NCBI GenBank assembly: GCA_964348275.1
Contig: CAYGBT010000013.1
Span: forward strand, 1 to 64,000
Length of the DNA stretch: 64,000 nucleotides
Source of the DNA: CSP1-5 sp964348275
GTDB lineage: Bacteria; Methylomirabilota; Methylomirabilia; Methylomirabilales; CSP1-5
Direction: 5' to 3'
The position numbers were made by a program, and so were the translations under genes. Of the stretch, positions 42,661 to 51,531 are shown one piece after another. Below the pieces are notes generated by a model that did no database searches, was not told where the DNA came from, and saw only the letters and a program-made list of their open reading frames with translations. Each line of letters starts with the position of its first letter. Positions within the stretch are counted from its first letter, which is position 1.

Positions 42661-43993
42661 CACCTTCGGTCACTTTCTTAATGGCCAGAGAGACCGCATG
42701 AATGAGCGTGTCGATTTCAGCTTCGGTGACAGACAGAGGCGGCATAAGGACAATGACGTCGCCGAGGGGGCGGACAAGGACTCTGTGCTGCCGAGCTTCC
42801 CTGATCACCTGATGCCCCATCCTGTTCCCAGGGGGGTAAGGCCGACGAGCACCCACGTCCTCGACGAGTTCGATCCCAACCATAAATCCCATCTGACGGA
42901 TCTCTCCTACATGCCTCAAGGATCGCAGTCGTTCCAACCCTGCCCTCAGAAACGTAATCTTGGACTGAAGCCGCTCCAGGACCCGATCCTTCTCAAAGAT
43001 CTCCAGACTGGCTAACGCGGCGGCGCAGCCCAAGGGGTTGCCTGTGTAGGTATGGCCGTGGAAGAAGGTCGTCTTCTGCTCCACTGGGCCCAAAAACGCG
43101 TCAAAGATCTCCGAAGTCGTGAGCGTGGCGGCCAAGGGGAGATACCCACCCGTAAGCCCCTTGGCCACCACGAAAAGATCCGGAAGGACGCCCTCATGCT
43201 CACACGCAAACATCTTTCCCGTCCGACCGAATCCGGTAGCCACCTCATCGGCGATGAAGAGGATCTCGTTGGCACGACAAAGCTCCCAGACCTCGCGCGT
43301 AAAACCCGAAGGGTAGGGCCGCATCCCCGCCGCTCCCTGGATCAAGGGCTCCACAATGAGGCCCGCCACCTCGCGATGGTGGGTTTCGATGACGCGCTGC
43401 ACTTCTTGGAGAGCCACCTCCTTTTCCGCCAACGCGTAAGGCGCTGGGAGGGAGTAGGCCTCAAATAGCAGCGGCTTATACAGGAAGTGAAAGAGATCGA
43501 TACCCCCCACGCTCACCGCGCCCAGGGTGTCTCCATGATAGGCACCCGAAAAATATAAGAACTTGGTCTTCTTGCGAAACCGCTCGGAACCCTTCTGCTG
43601 CCAGTATTGATACGCCATCTTGAGGGCGATCTCCACGGCGGTCGCCCCATTATCCGAGTAGAAGACCTTGGTGAGACCGGAGGGTGCCATCTGCGCCAGG
43701 TTTTCCGCCAACAGGATGGCTGCGGGGTGAGAGACACCCAAGAGGGTCGAATGGGCGATCCGCCGGAGCTGCGCGAGGATGGCCTCATCGATCTCGCGTC
43801 GTCCATGACCGTGGACATTGCACCAGAGCGAAGAGACCCCGTCGAGGTACCGGTTCCCGTCGATGTCGATGAGATAGTTCCCTTCCCCCCTCTCGATGAT
43901 CAGTGGTTCCTCGGTAAACCACTCCTCCATCTGGGTAAAGGGATGCCAGAGGTACCGATGATCCTTTTCCTGCAAGGCCTTCTTAGAGAACAT
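42650..43993 (-). CDS. bioA: Adenosylmethionine-8-amino-7-oxononanoate aminotransferase BioA
   Basis: A 447-residue class III PLP aminotransferase making 7,8-diaminopelargonate. The family start (HRYLWHPFTQMEEW) follows the ATG at 43993, which has GGGAG six bases upstream; the open frame to 44083 is not homologous-looking. YSDNGATAVEIALKMA is near residue 112, the PLP aspartate is in FIADEVATGFGRTG near 255 and the lysine in VVAKGLTGGYLPL near 283. It heads the bioA-pabB-pabC-bioD-DUF309 operon. Confidence 0.95.
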   Translation of the reverse strand: MFSKKALQEKDHRYLWHPFTQMEEWFTEEPLIIERGEGNYLIDIDGNRYLDGVSSLWCNVHGHGRREIDEAILAQLRRIAHSTLLGVSHPAAILLAENLAQMAPSGLTKVFYSDNGATAVEIALKMAYQYWQQKGSERFRKKTKFLYFSGAYHGDTLGAVSVGGIDLFHFLYKPLLFEAYSLPAPYALAEKEVALQEVQRVIETHHREVAGLIVEPLIQGAAGMRPYPSGFTREVWELCRANEILFIADEVATGFGRTGKMFACEHEGVLPDLFVVAKGLTGGYLPLAATLTTSEIFDAFLGPVEQKTTFFHGHTYTGNPLGCAAALASLEIFEKDRVLERLQSKITFLRAGLERLRSLRHVGEIRQMGFMVGIELVEDVGARRPYPPGNRMGHQVIREARQHRVLVRPLGDVIVLMPPLSVTEAEIDTLIHAVSLAIKKVTEGDAA

Positions 43994-44178
43994 GAACGAC
44001 TCCCACCGTGCGGGTCTCAGACTTTTCTCAAGGTTGCTGGTACAATACCGGGGAGACCCGGCAGCGTCAAGGGAGGTCACCAAGAGGCATTTCTGGGCCT
44101 GCAGCGAACTGCCGATGGCTTCCTATCGGGGGGAAGGGAGAGATCTGATGTGGAAAGGTCGGAAGTCGGGAGGCGAGT

Positions 44179-44877
44179 ATGATCAAGGTCATCAAGTCCA
44201 AAGAGCGCCACTATAGGCACATGGGGTGGCTGTCCACCCACTGGCATTTCTCTTTCGCAGACTACCACGACCCTACCAACATAAACTGGGGACCCTTGCG
44301 CGTCTTCAATGACGACGTCGTCCAACCCGGCCAGGGCTTCGGGTCTCACCCACACCGTGACATGGAGATTGTCACCTACGTTTTGGACGGAGAGTTGGAG
44401 CACCGGGATAACCAGGGGAACATGGGAGTGGTTCATCCTGGCGAGGTACAGATGATGTCAGCCGGCACGGGGATCGTCCACTCCGAATACAACCACTCCA
44501 AGGAGTATCCCGTCCATTTCCTTCAGCTCTGGATCATGCCCCGGACAAAGGGACTGTCGCCACGTTACGAACAGCGTCAGTTCACCCCCGAGGACCGTAG
44601 GGGAAAGCTGTTGCCCGTGGTTTCGGGGGGAAGCATCCCAGGAACTTTGCGAATTGATCAAGATGCGGCGATCTACGTCTCTGCGTTGCTTGCCAGGCAA
44701 GAAGCGATCTATAAAAGTCGCGCCAGCCGCAAAGGCTACCTCTTCTTGATCGCTGGCAGTCTAACTGTCAACGGGGTGGGGCTCGCGGCGGGTGACCAGG
44801 CCCGGATCGCTGATGAGCCTGAACTCACCCTCCAGATGATGGAGGACTCCGAGCTGATCCTTTTGGATCTTCCATAG
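44179..44877 (+). CDS. Pirin family (YhhW-like) bicupin
   Basis: A 232-residue pirin/YhhW protein. Metal-binding histidines lie in GFGSHPHRDMEIVTYVLDG (about 54-72) and HSEYNHSKEYPVHFLQLW (about 101-118). Related E. coli YhhW has quercetin 2,3-dioxygenase activity in vitro; the natural role is unknown. The C-terminal cupin is present but lacks a second metal set. It begins a plus-strand run with the nitroreductase and aldo/keto reductase genes. Confidence 0.92.
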   Translation: MIKVIKSKERHYRHMGWLSTHWHFSFADYHDPTNINWGPLRVFNDDVVQPGQGFGSHPHRDMEIVTYVLDGELEHRDNQGNMGVVHPGEVQMMSAGTGIVHSEYNHSKEYPVHFLQLWIMPRTKGLSPRYEQRQFTPEDRRGKLLPVVSGGSIPGTLRIDQDAAIYVSALLARQEAIYKSRASRKGYLFLIAGSLTVNGVGLAAGDQARIADEPELTLQMMEDSELILLDLP

Positions 44878-44899
44878 TAAACCCTGTACACTAATGGCC

Positions 44900-44927
44900 G
44901 TGACCAGTAACCAATCACATGACCAAT
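44900..44927. repeat. Heptamer-type repeat
   Basis: GTGACCA-GTAACCA-ATCACAT-GACCAAT, degenerate 7-bp units in the short spacer before the nitroreductase gene. Confidence 0.45.
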
Positions 44928-44941
44928 TACGGAGAGTCGTT

Positions 44942-45553
44942 ATGCAGAAACTTGCCCACACCAAGTATCCGATTCACGAACTGTTACAGCGACGCTGGAG
45001 CCCTCGGGCGTTTTCCGGTCGGATGGTGGAGCCAGAAAAACTCTGTAGTCTTTTGGAGGCGGCGCGATGGGCAGCCTCATGTTTCAACGAGCAGCCGTGG
45101 AGTTTCATCGTTGCCACCAAGGAGGACACGGCGGAATACGAACGATTATTGAGCTGCCTGATGGAAGGAAACATCACATGGGCGAAACACGCGCCGGTGC
45201 TTATGCTCTCTGTAGCGAAACTCGCTTTTGACCGGAGTGGAAAACCGAACCGGCACGCCCTCCACGATGTGGGGCTGGCGGTCCAGAACCTGGCCATCCA
45301 GGCGACGGCCCTCGGCCTCTTCGTGCACCAGATGGCTGGATTCCAAGCGGAAAAGGCACGCCAGCTCTATGGGATTCCAGATGGCCACGATCCGGTGGCC
45401 GCGATGGCCGTCGGTTACTCCGGCGACCCGGCGAGCTTACCCGATGATTTGCGCGAGAGAGAACTCGCCCCACGCAGCCGTAAGCCCTTTCAAGAATTTG
45501 TCTTCGCCGCCCGTTGGGGTCAGGTCTCTTCGCTGGTCGCTTCTGCACGTTAA
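44942..45553 (+). CDS. Nitroreductase family flavoprotein
   Basis: A 203-residue FMN-dependent oxidoreductase. The FMN phosphate-binding start RRWSPRAFSGR is near residue 16, WAASCFNEQPWSFIVAT near 38 (the usual SxxNxQPW type), and the C-terminal glycine-rich GYSGDPASLPDDLRERE is present. It could reduce nitro, quinone or enone compounds; the substrate is not determinable. ATG at 44942 follows GGAGAG; an upstream in-frame ATG lies in repeat DNA. Confidence 0.88.
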   Translation: MQKLAHTKYPIHELLQRRWSPRAFSGRMVEPEKLCSLLEAARWAASCFNEQPWSFIVATKEDTAEYERLLSCLMEGNITWAKHAPVLMLSVAKLAFDRSGKPNRHALHDVGLAVQNLAIQATALGLFVHQMAGFQAEKARQLYGIPDGHDPVAAMAVGYSGDPASLPDDLRERELAPRSRKPFQEFVFAARWGQVSSLVASAR

Positions 45554-45678
45554 ACGGAAAGCCTCAGGAGCCGGCACAGAACGGTTGCCAGCCAGAGGAG
45601 TTAGCGTTGGTCGAAGAGGCAGAGTAAGAGAAGGAAACCGCAGCAATAGGTTCGGTGTCAATTGCGTGTACGCGAGCC

Positions 45679-46575
45679 ATGGAGAGGCGTCAGTTAGGCA
45701 AGACCGACATGCATGTGAGCGTGCTCGGCTTCGGCGGGGCCGAGATCGGCTTTGAAGGGGCATCAAGGCGGACCGTTACGCGATTGTTAAGTAGCGCCCT
45801 CGATGCCGGACTCAACCTCATTGACACTGCCGAGTGCTACGACAACAGTGAGGAATTAATCGGGCAGGCGGTGGCCGCGCGACGAAACGAGTACTACCTG
45901 CTCACGAAGTGTGGTCACCCGGACAGTTCGGCAAGCGAGGATTGGCGGCCGGCGTCGCTCCTTCAAAGCATCGAGCGGAGTTTGCGGCGGCTGCGAACGG
46001 ACCACCTGGACGTGATTCAACTGCATAGCTGCTCCGAGGCTGAACTACGTAAGGGCCAGGTGATCGAAGCCCTGCAGCAGGCCCGCGAGCGAGGATACAC
46101 CCGGTACATCGGCTACAGCGGAGACAGCCATGCCGCACGATACGCCGTTGCGTGCGGCCAGTTTGACACATTGCAGATATCAGTCAGTATCGCCGACCAA
46201 GAAGCACTTGAGCTCATCTTGCCGATTGCTCGGGAGCGGGAGATTGGCGTGATCGCCAAAAGGCCCATCGCCAATGGCGCATGGAAGAGTCAGGACAAAC
46301 CTGAGGACGAGTATTACCACACCTATTGGGAGCGATTACAGGAACTGAATTACGACTTTCTTCGCGGTCACATGAAGGATGCGGTCGCAACGGCACTGCG
46401 CTTCACGGTGAGCGTACCAGGCGTCCACACGGCGATCGTTGGGACGGCGAGGCTGGACCGCTACAGCGAGAATGCTGCGATGCTCACCGCTGGACCGTTG
46501 CCTCCGGAACAATTTGAAAGGATTCGCGCCCGTTGGCGAGAAATTGCCGACAGCACCTGGGTAGGCCAAGTCTAG
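45679..46575 (+). CDS. Aldo/keto reductase
   Basis: A 298-residue TIM-barrel NADPH oxidoreductase. The catalytic tetrad is visible: Asp and Tyr in IDTAECYDNSEELIG (about 47-57), Lys in LLTKCGHP (about 79) and His in VIQLHSCS (about 114). The cofactor-binding end includes TAIVGTARLDRYSENA. ATG at 45679 is chosen over GTG 45655 because MERRQLGKT is the typical start. Substrate unknown. Confidence 0.9.
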   Translation: MERRQLGKTDMHVSVLGFGGAEIGFEGASRRTVTRLLSSALDAGLNLIDTAECYDNSEELIGQAVAARRNEYYLLTKCGHPDSSASEDWRPASLLQSIERSLRRLRTDHLDVIQLHSCSEAELRKGQVIEALQQARERGYTRYIGYSGDSHAARYAVACGQFDTLQISVSIADQEALELILPIAREREIGVIAKRPIANGAWKSQDKPEDEYYHTYWERLQELNYDFLRGHMKDAVATALRFTVSVPGVHTAIVGTARLDRYSENAAMLTAGPLPPEQFERIRARWREIADSTWVGQV

Positions 46576-46614
46576 AGGAGAAAAGACCAAGGAAAAGCGA
46601 GGGTATGGCCCGCA

Positions 46615-47717
46615 TTACTGCTCGCCCTTGGCCACTTGAACCTCAATGGTGGCCTGATGGCTTCGCCGGTTGCTTCCGTCGGTGCTGACAGGCACCAACT
46701 CAAGATTCTTCCCCGCCGTGCCGTAGACGGCCGTCTTGGAAAGATAGAAAACCGTCCTCTCGCCGAGCCAGCCAAGGTAGATGCTCGTCTGGAATCCGAT
46801 GTTTTCGCTGACTTTCGATCCCGCGTCCGAGGCAATCTTCCGAATCTGGGTCAATCTCCGATCGGCCACTTGTAGAGTCAGGATTCCGTCCTTCTCATCG
46901 GTTCCCGGAAGCACTGCATCGCCAAGTGGCGACCAAATGGCGTATTCGACCTTTTCCCTCACTGGACGGATCGTGCCCCGCGCAATATTGAGCTCAAACA
47001 GTTGCTCTTTTTCGGCGTTTAAACTCGCGCCCGGACGACCGGCAGCCTTGGCGGTGAAGAGGACGGATTTGCCATCGGGCGAGAGATCAAAGAAGACATC
47101 CTGGGAACCGAGGACGCTCGCAAGGGCCTTGCGCTTGCCGGAGGGAATCTCCAGGGCGCTGATCATTCCGTGGTAGACGTTATTTTCCTTCTTCTGGATC
47201 TGGAAAATGAGTAAGGCTCTCGAGTCGGGAAACCAGGGATGAAGGGCACTGGTGTTGGAAGCCAGAGACTTTGGGTCTCCGCCCTTGACGGGAATGAGGA
47301 GGATTTCAGGTAGGTTTTCCTCCAGCGGCGGTGTTTTCTCTTGCGCGATTCGGCTCAGAGAGACGTATCGCCCATCAGGACTGAAGCGCGCGTATGTGGC
47401 ATTGGATCCGGTGAACAAAACCCGACCTGTCCCAGAGGACAGCATGACCAGCGTGAGCACATGATTTTTCCCCGTGATCTTAGCATCGCTCTCTGTGACC
47501 GCAAGAATCTCCTTTCCACTGGGAGCATAGCTGGCAAAGATAGGGTTCCCACCGGGAAGGCTGTACATCTTGACCATCTTGCCCTTGATAAGATCGAGCG
47601 CAAAAAATCCCTTTGGCGCGGAATGAGAATCTTCCCGTCTCTCGATACATCGAGCTCGATGGGAAAGCATGCCGTCATGAGCAGGGCAACGGCGAGCACC
47701 ATCCTTGACAGTCGCAT
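46615..47717 (-). pseudogene. TolB/PD40-type beta-propeller lipoprotein, frameshifted
   Basis: ATG at 47717, with GGGGG upstream, starts a lipoprotein signal MRLSRMVLAVALLMTAC (Cys17 lipobox). It continues as FPIELDVSRDGKILIPRQ in one frame. The rest, from GFFALDLIKGKMVKMYSL to the end at 46615, is in another frame and shows PD40-like blocks (YARFSPDGRYVSLSRI, FFDLSPDGKSVLFTA). One base added in the A3 or T6 run near 47602-47614 rejoins them, so an assembly indel is likely. The intact product would be a lipid-anchored beta-propeller of about 367 residues. Function unknown. Confidence 0.75.
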
Positions 47718-47990
47718 CGGAATCCCCCCTAAACCATGTTTTGCCATTCTCCACGGTTCCGGCATTTGTGTGCCTATTTCGAGGAAAACCCGATTCCAAC
47801 TTGACCCCTTTATTCAGGTGTCATCAGGCCTCGCAGCTACATAACTCAGCGAGGGCAACGGACCTCGGACGGAGGTTCTTTCCTCGCAACATTCATTCCA
47901 CCTTCATGAACAGGCGTCTGTCCCCCCCTCTTGTCCCGCAGAGGATGGACATCTCTTACCATTCAACGATCAGAGAGGAATCATCGGTCG

Positions 47991-49166
47991 TCAGAGGAGG
48001 CCGAACTCGCGGAAGGCCCGCTCGATCGCCTCGAGAGCCTCGCCCAGATCAGCCCGACTGTGCTCTGCAGTGACGGTGAACCGGAGCCGGCTAGTGCCGG
48101 GAGGCACGGTGGGGGGGCGGATCCCCTGGCTGAAGACGCCCAGCTCGAGGAGTCGCTGGCACAAAGCCATCGTCCGCTGCCGCTCATGAGTCATCACGGG
48201 GAGGATATGGGTCACACTGGGCTCCGTCGAAAGGCCCAGGCGCTCGAGTCCCTCTCGAAATTGGCGCACGTTATCCCACAGGCGCTGCCGGATTCCCGGC
48301 TCCTCCTCGAGGAGCGCGAGGCCAGCAGTGGCGGCCGCCAGGGCTGGAGGGGCCATGGCACAGGTAAAGATAAGGCTCCGGGATCGATTGATGAGGTACT
48401 CGCGGAGGCTCCGATTTCCCACGACATAGGCCCCAAAGCTTCCGAGCGCTTTCCCCAAGGTGCCGATTTCAATATCCACACCATCAGGGGCCTCCAGACC
48501 GAAGTGCTCCGCCGTACCTCTTCCCCGCTTGCCCAGGACCCCCGTCCCGTGGGCGTCGTCGAGCATGGTGAGTGCACCGTAACTTCTGGCCAGCTTCGTG
48601 AGATCTGGCAGCGGCGCGAGGTCCCCGTCCATGCTGTAGACTCCATCCACCACGATCAGCTTTCGGCGGAAACCGGTATCCGATTTAAGCAGGCGCTCAA
48701 GTACATTGACGTCGTTATGCGGAAAGACCTTCACCGACGCCCGACTCAAACGACAGCCATCGATGATGCTCGCATGGCTCAAGGCGTCGGTGTAAACCAC
48801 ATCCCCCTCTCCCACTAAAGCCGAAATCACACCCAGGTTGGCCATGTAGCCCGTGCTATAAACTAGTGCGGCTTCTCGCCCTTTGAAGACCGCAAGCCGA
48901 TCCTCCAACGTCACGTACAGCTCATTATTGCCTGAGATGAGCCGCGAGGCCGCAGAGCAAACCCCCAACCGGTTCGTCGCTTCGATCGCGGCAGCCTTGA
49001 GCCGAGGATGGGTGGCAAGGCCGAGGTAGTTGCTGCTACAGAGCACAATCACCTCCCGGCCATCCACCTGCATCCGGGGTCCAGCCGCCCCCTCCATTAC
49101 CCGCAGCCACCGGTACGAGTCCTTGCGTTTCAGACGCTCAATATCTCGCGCGAAAATATCGCTCAC
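47991..49166 (-). CDS. bioF: 8-amino-7-oxononanoate synthase / glycine C-acetyltransferase-type (BioF)
   Basis: A 391-residue alpha-oxoamine synthase joining an acyl thioester with an amino acid. With bioA and bioD nearby, BioF (pimeloyl thioester plus alanine) is most likely. It has LCSSNYLGLATHPRLKAA near residue 43, DDAHGTGVLGKRGRG near 200 and the PLP lysine in GTLGKALGSFGAYV near 238. GTG at 49166 gives the standard length with GGAGG upstream; the frame stays open to 49394 without homology. Confidence 0.88.
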   Translation of the reverse strand: MSDIFARDIERLKRKDSYRWLRVMEGAAGPRMQVDGREVIVLCSSNYLGLATHPRLKAAAIEATNRLGVCSAASRLISGNNELYVTLEDRLAVFKGREAALVYSTGYMANLGVISALVGEGDVVYTDALSHASIIDGCRLSRASVKVFPHNDVNVLERLLKSDTGFRRKLIVVDGVYSMDGDLAPLPDLTKLARSYGALTMLDDAHGTGVLGKRGRGTAEHFGLEAPDGVDIEIGTLGKALGSFGAYVVGNRSLREYLINRSRSLIFTCAMAPPALAAATAGLALLEEEPGIRQRLWDNVRQFREGLERLGLSTEPSVTHILPVMTHERQRTMALCQRLLELGVFSQGIRPPTVPPGTSRLRFTVTAEHSRADLGEALEAIERAFREFGLL

Positions 49167-49305
49167 CGGGGACACACCTCCTCGAACCAGTCCCTCGAGA
49201 TTGGGCCCGGGAAAGGGCAGGCTCCGTATATCACATCCCACGCTCCTCGACAATGCTCCCCAGTAAGGCGGTCCGGCATTCCTCACCCTTTCCGCTCCTA
49301 CCACC

Positions 49306-49334
49306 TTCACCTCTCTCAAGCCCTGTGGTATCAT
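49306..49334 (+). promoter_or_regulatory. Promoter of the MOT1-like transporter
   Basis: TTCACC at 49306-49311, 17-base spacer, extended -10 TGGTATCAT ending at 49334. GGAGG at 49363 is the only ribosome site downstream. Confidence 0.5.
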
Positions 49335-49405
49335 CCCCTCCGCACGAACCCTGTCGCGGACAGGAGGATACCGTTCGACAAGCGATTGCAACAAAACTAC
49401 CTGCG

Positions 49406-50572
49406 TTGACCTTCGATCGGTCGGAACTCGCTGGGAGCCTCGGTGATGTTGGGATTCTTTTCCCCATTGCCTTGGCCTTGATTCGATTGAACGACCTGAA
49501 TCCGACCGCTGCCTTTCTGACCGCCGGTCTGCTTTATATCGGTGCCGGCTTCTACTATCGGCTTCCGCTCCCGGTCCAGCCGCTCAAAGCCGTCTCGGCC
49601 ATCGCGATCGCTTTCAGCTTCTCCCCGTCCACGATCGCCGCTGCAGGTTTCATGATGGGGGGGATCCTCCTCCTGCTAGGGGTCACCGGCTTGGCGGGGA
49701 CCCTTGCCCGCTTTTTCCCCAAGCCGATCATCCGGGGGATTCAGCTCGCTATCGGCATCATCCTTGTTCGGACAGCCGTCAATCTGATGGGGAAACCGGT
49801 GAGCGGCGTCGAGCTATCCGGCAGCCAAGCGCCTCCCGTCAGCTGGACTGGATACCTCGTCGGCGTGGGGGGGTTCCTCCTGATCCTTGCGCTAAGAGGG
49901 AATCGACGTTTTCCCGCCTCGTTGGTTGTCCTCTCCTGCGGCGCCCTCGTTGGTCTCGCCATTGCGCCCCCCTCCTGGCCCACCTTCTCTTTGGGGCCGG
50001 TCTGGCCAGCCATTGGCTTGCCCTCTGTCGGAGACTTCACGCCTGCCCTGACTGCACTGGTGATTCCCCAAATTCCCTTGACCTTCGGCAATGCCATTGT
50101 GGCCACCGAGGATTTGGCCAGAACGTACTTCGGCGATCGTGCCGAGCGGGTGACCGCTTCACGGCTGGCAGGAGGCATGGGCCTCGCCAATCTTTTCGCG
50201 GGGCTGATCGCGGGGCTTCCCGTCTGCCATGGATCTGGCGGGTTGACTGCTCATTATAAGTTTGGCGCACGCACGGGCGCCGCTCCCATCATGATCGGCC
50301 TTGGGTGTTGCCTCTTGGGACTAGCGTTTGGTGCGGCTGCCGTCTGGATCATCGGCCTGATCCCCCTGGCTGTCTTAGGGGCCTTCCTCCTCTTTGTCGG
50401 CCTCGAACATTGCCTCTTGGTTGCCGACCTCGTCGGACGCGATGAGTTCCTCGTCGCCCTCGCGACCGCGAGTGTGTCCGTCGCCACTGGCAACCTGACC
50501 GTCGGCTACGCGGCCGGATTCGTGATGCAGCTTTTCTCAAAGCCCGCTGGGCACCCCGACCGAATCGGCTAG
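49406..50572 (+). CDS. MOT1/SulP-like molybdate or sulfate transporter
   Basis: At least 388 residues with about ten helices. Family hallmarks are RSELAGSLGDVGILFPI at the start, PLPVQPLKAVSAIAIA, QIPLTFGNAIVATEDLA near residue 215 and LPVCHGSGGLTAHYKFGART near 270. These match the MOT1 family (plant/algal molybdate transporters and bacterial homologues). The start is uncertain: TTG at 49406 is the first near-canonical codon after the promoter, while GGAGG at 49363 is followed in frame by GTT at 49373. moaC, 0.5 kb downstream, supports molybdate. Confidence 0.85.
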   Translation: MTFDRSELAGSLGDVGILFPIALALIRLNDLNPTAAFLTAGLLYIGAGFYYRLPLPVQPLKAVSAIAIAFSFSPSTIAAAGFMMGGILLLLGVTGLAGTLARFFPKPIIRGIQLAIGIILVRTAVNLMGKPVSGVELSGSQAPPVSWTGYLVGVGGFLLILALRGNRRFPASLVVLSCGALVGLAIAPPSWPTFSLGPVWPAIGLPSVGDFTPALTALVIPQIPLTFGNAIVATEDLARTYFGDRAERVTASRLAGGMGLANLFAGLIAGLPVCHGSGGLTAHYKFGARTGAAPIMIGLGCCLLGLAFGAAAVWIIGLIPLAVLGAFLLFVGLEHCLLVADLVGRDEFLVALATASVSVATGNLTVGYAAGFVMQLFSKPAGHPDRIG

Positions 50573-50774
50573 ATTTTTCTCCTTGACTTCTCGAGATGGC
50601 TTCGTTAACTTCGTTAACTAGGAATAGTGACCAACTCCTTAGGGGATATGATTCAGTTGGGATTTTTTGTCCCCCCGATTCAGGTATTACCCCCCCACGC
50701 GTTTTTCGCCCCCCTCTACCTTGACTACCGATCCGCGCTGCGGAAAATCTATACCCACCGAAAGGAGGTTAAAG

Positions 50775-51068
50775 ATGAATGAAACAGAGGCGCAGCTCTT
50801 TGCGCGGCTGAAGGAGGAAGATCCCGAATTCCGCCGCCTCGCCGAAAAACACCGCGAGTTTGATCGCAAGATCATGGAGTTCGACCGGATCTACTACCTG
50901 ACCAGTGATCAGGAACGCAAGCGCAAAGAGCTGCAAAAGACCAAACTCAAGATCAAGGACGAAATGTACGCCATCATGCGGCGTCATACGCAGGCCCAAA
51001 ATGCATCGGTTATCCCATCTGGATCGCCTGGGCCGAGCCAGGATGGTGGATATCAGCGAAAAGGCTGA
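50775..51068 (+). CDS. DUF465 (YdcH-like) small coiled protein
   Basis: A 97-residue protein. ATG at 50775 follows AAAGGAGG. The DUF465 core EFRRLAEKHREFDRKIMEFDR and the paired helix DQERKRKELQKTKLKIKDEMYA form an antiparallel coiled coil. The last about 23 residues, after MRRHTQA, are read from DNA that also encodes the start of moaC in another frame (68-base overlap). Role unknown. Confidence 0.8.
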   Translation: MNETEAQLFARLKEEDPEFRRLAEKHREFDRKIMEFDRIYYLTSDQERKRKELQKTKLKIKDEMYAIMRRHTQAQNASVIPSGSPGPSQDGGYQRKG

Positions 51069-51489
51069 TACCAACCGTGAGGCAACAGCCCGGGGTATCG
51101 TACATCTGCAATCCAAAACCCTCCGGATGATCCTCGACAAATCGATCTCCAAAGGGGATGTATTCGCTGTGGCCCGCGTCGCTGGGATCATGGCAGCCAA
51201 GGGAGTTGATCGCCTCATTCCACTCTGCCACCCCCTCCATATCACCTCGGCGGAGGTCACGTTCAGCCCTCACGCAGAACAGGGGATCATCGAGATCGAG
51301 TCCCGAGTCAAGGTGAATGGCAAGACCGGGGCCGAAATGGAGGCGCTCACCGCCGTTTCGGTGGCCGCCTTGACTATCTACGACATGTGCAAGGCAGTGG
51401 ACAAAGGGATGACCTTCGAGAACATCCGGCTCGTTTCCAAACGTGGGGGAAAGAGTGGCGCATACCGCCGCCCTGACGAAAAGGATTGA
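51001..51489 (+). CDS. moaC: Cyclic pyranopterin monophosphate synthase MoaC
   Basis: A 162-residue MoaC, which with MoaA makes cPMP in molybdenum cofactor synthesis. Family motifs are LSHLDRLGRARMVDISEKADT at the start, GVDRLIPLCHPLHITS near residue 62, and GAEMEALTAVSVAALTIYDMCKA near 105 (catalytic Asp and Lys in DMCKAVDKGM). ATG at 51001 is required by homology and lies inside the preceding DUF465 gene. No moaA is present in the window. Confidence 0.94.
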   Translation: MHRLSHLDRLGRARMVDISEKADTNREATARGIVHLQSKTLRMILDKSISKGDVFAVARVAGIMAAKGVDRLIPLCHPLHITSAEVTFSPHAEQGIIEIESRVKVNGKTGAEMEALTAVSVAALTIYDMCKAVDKGMTFENIRLVSKRGGKSGAYRRPDEKD

Positions 51490-51531
51490 CCCGCTTCTCA
51501 TCGAGGTTTCTCACCCCAAAGGCAACCGCAC

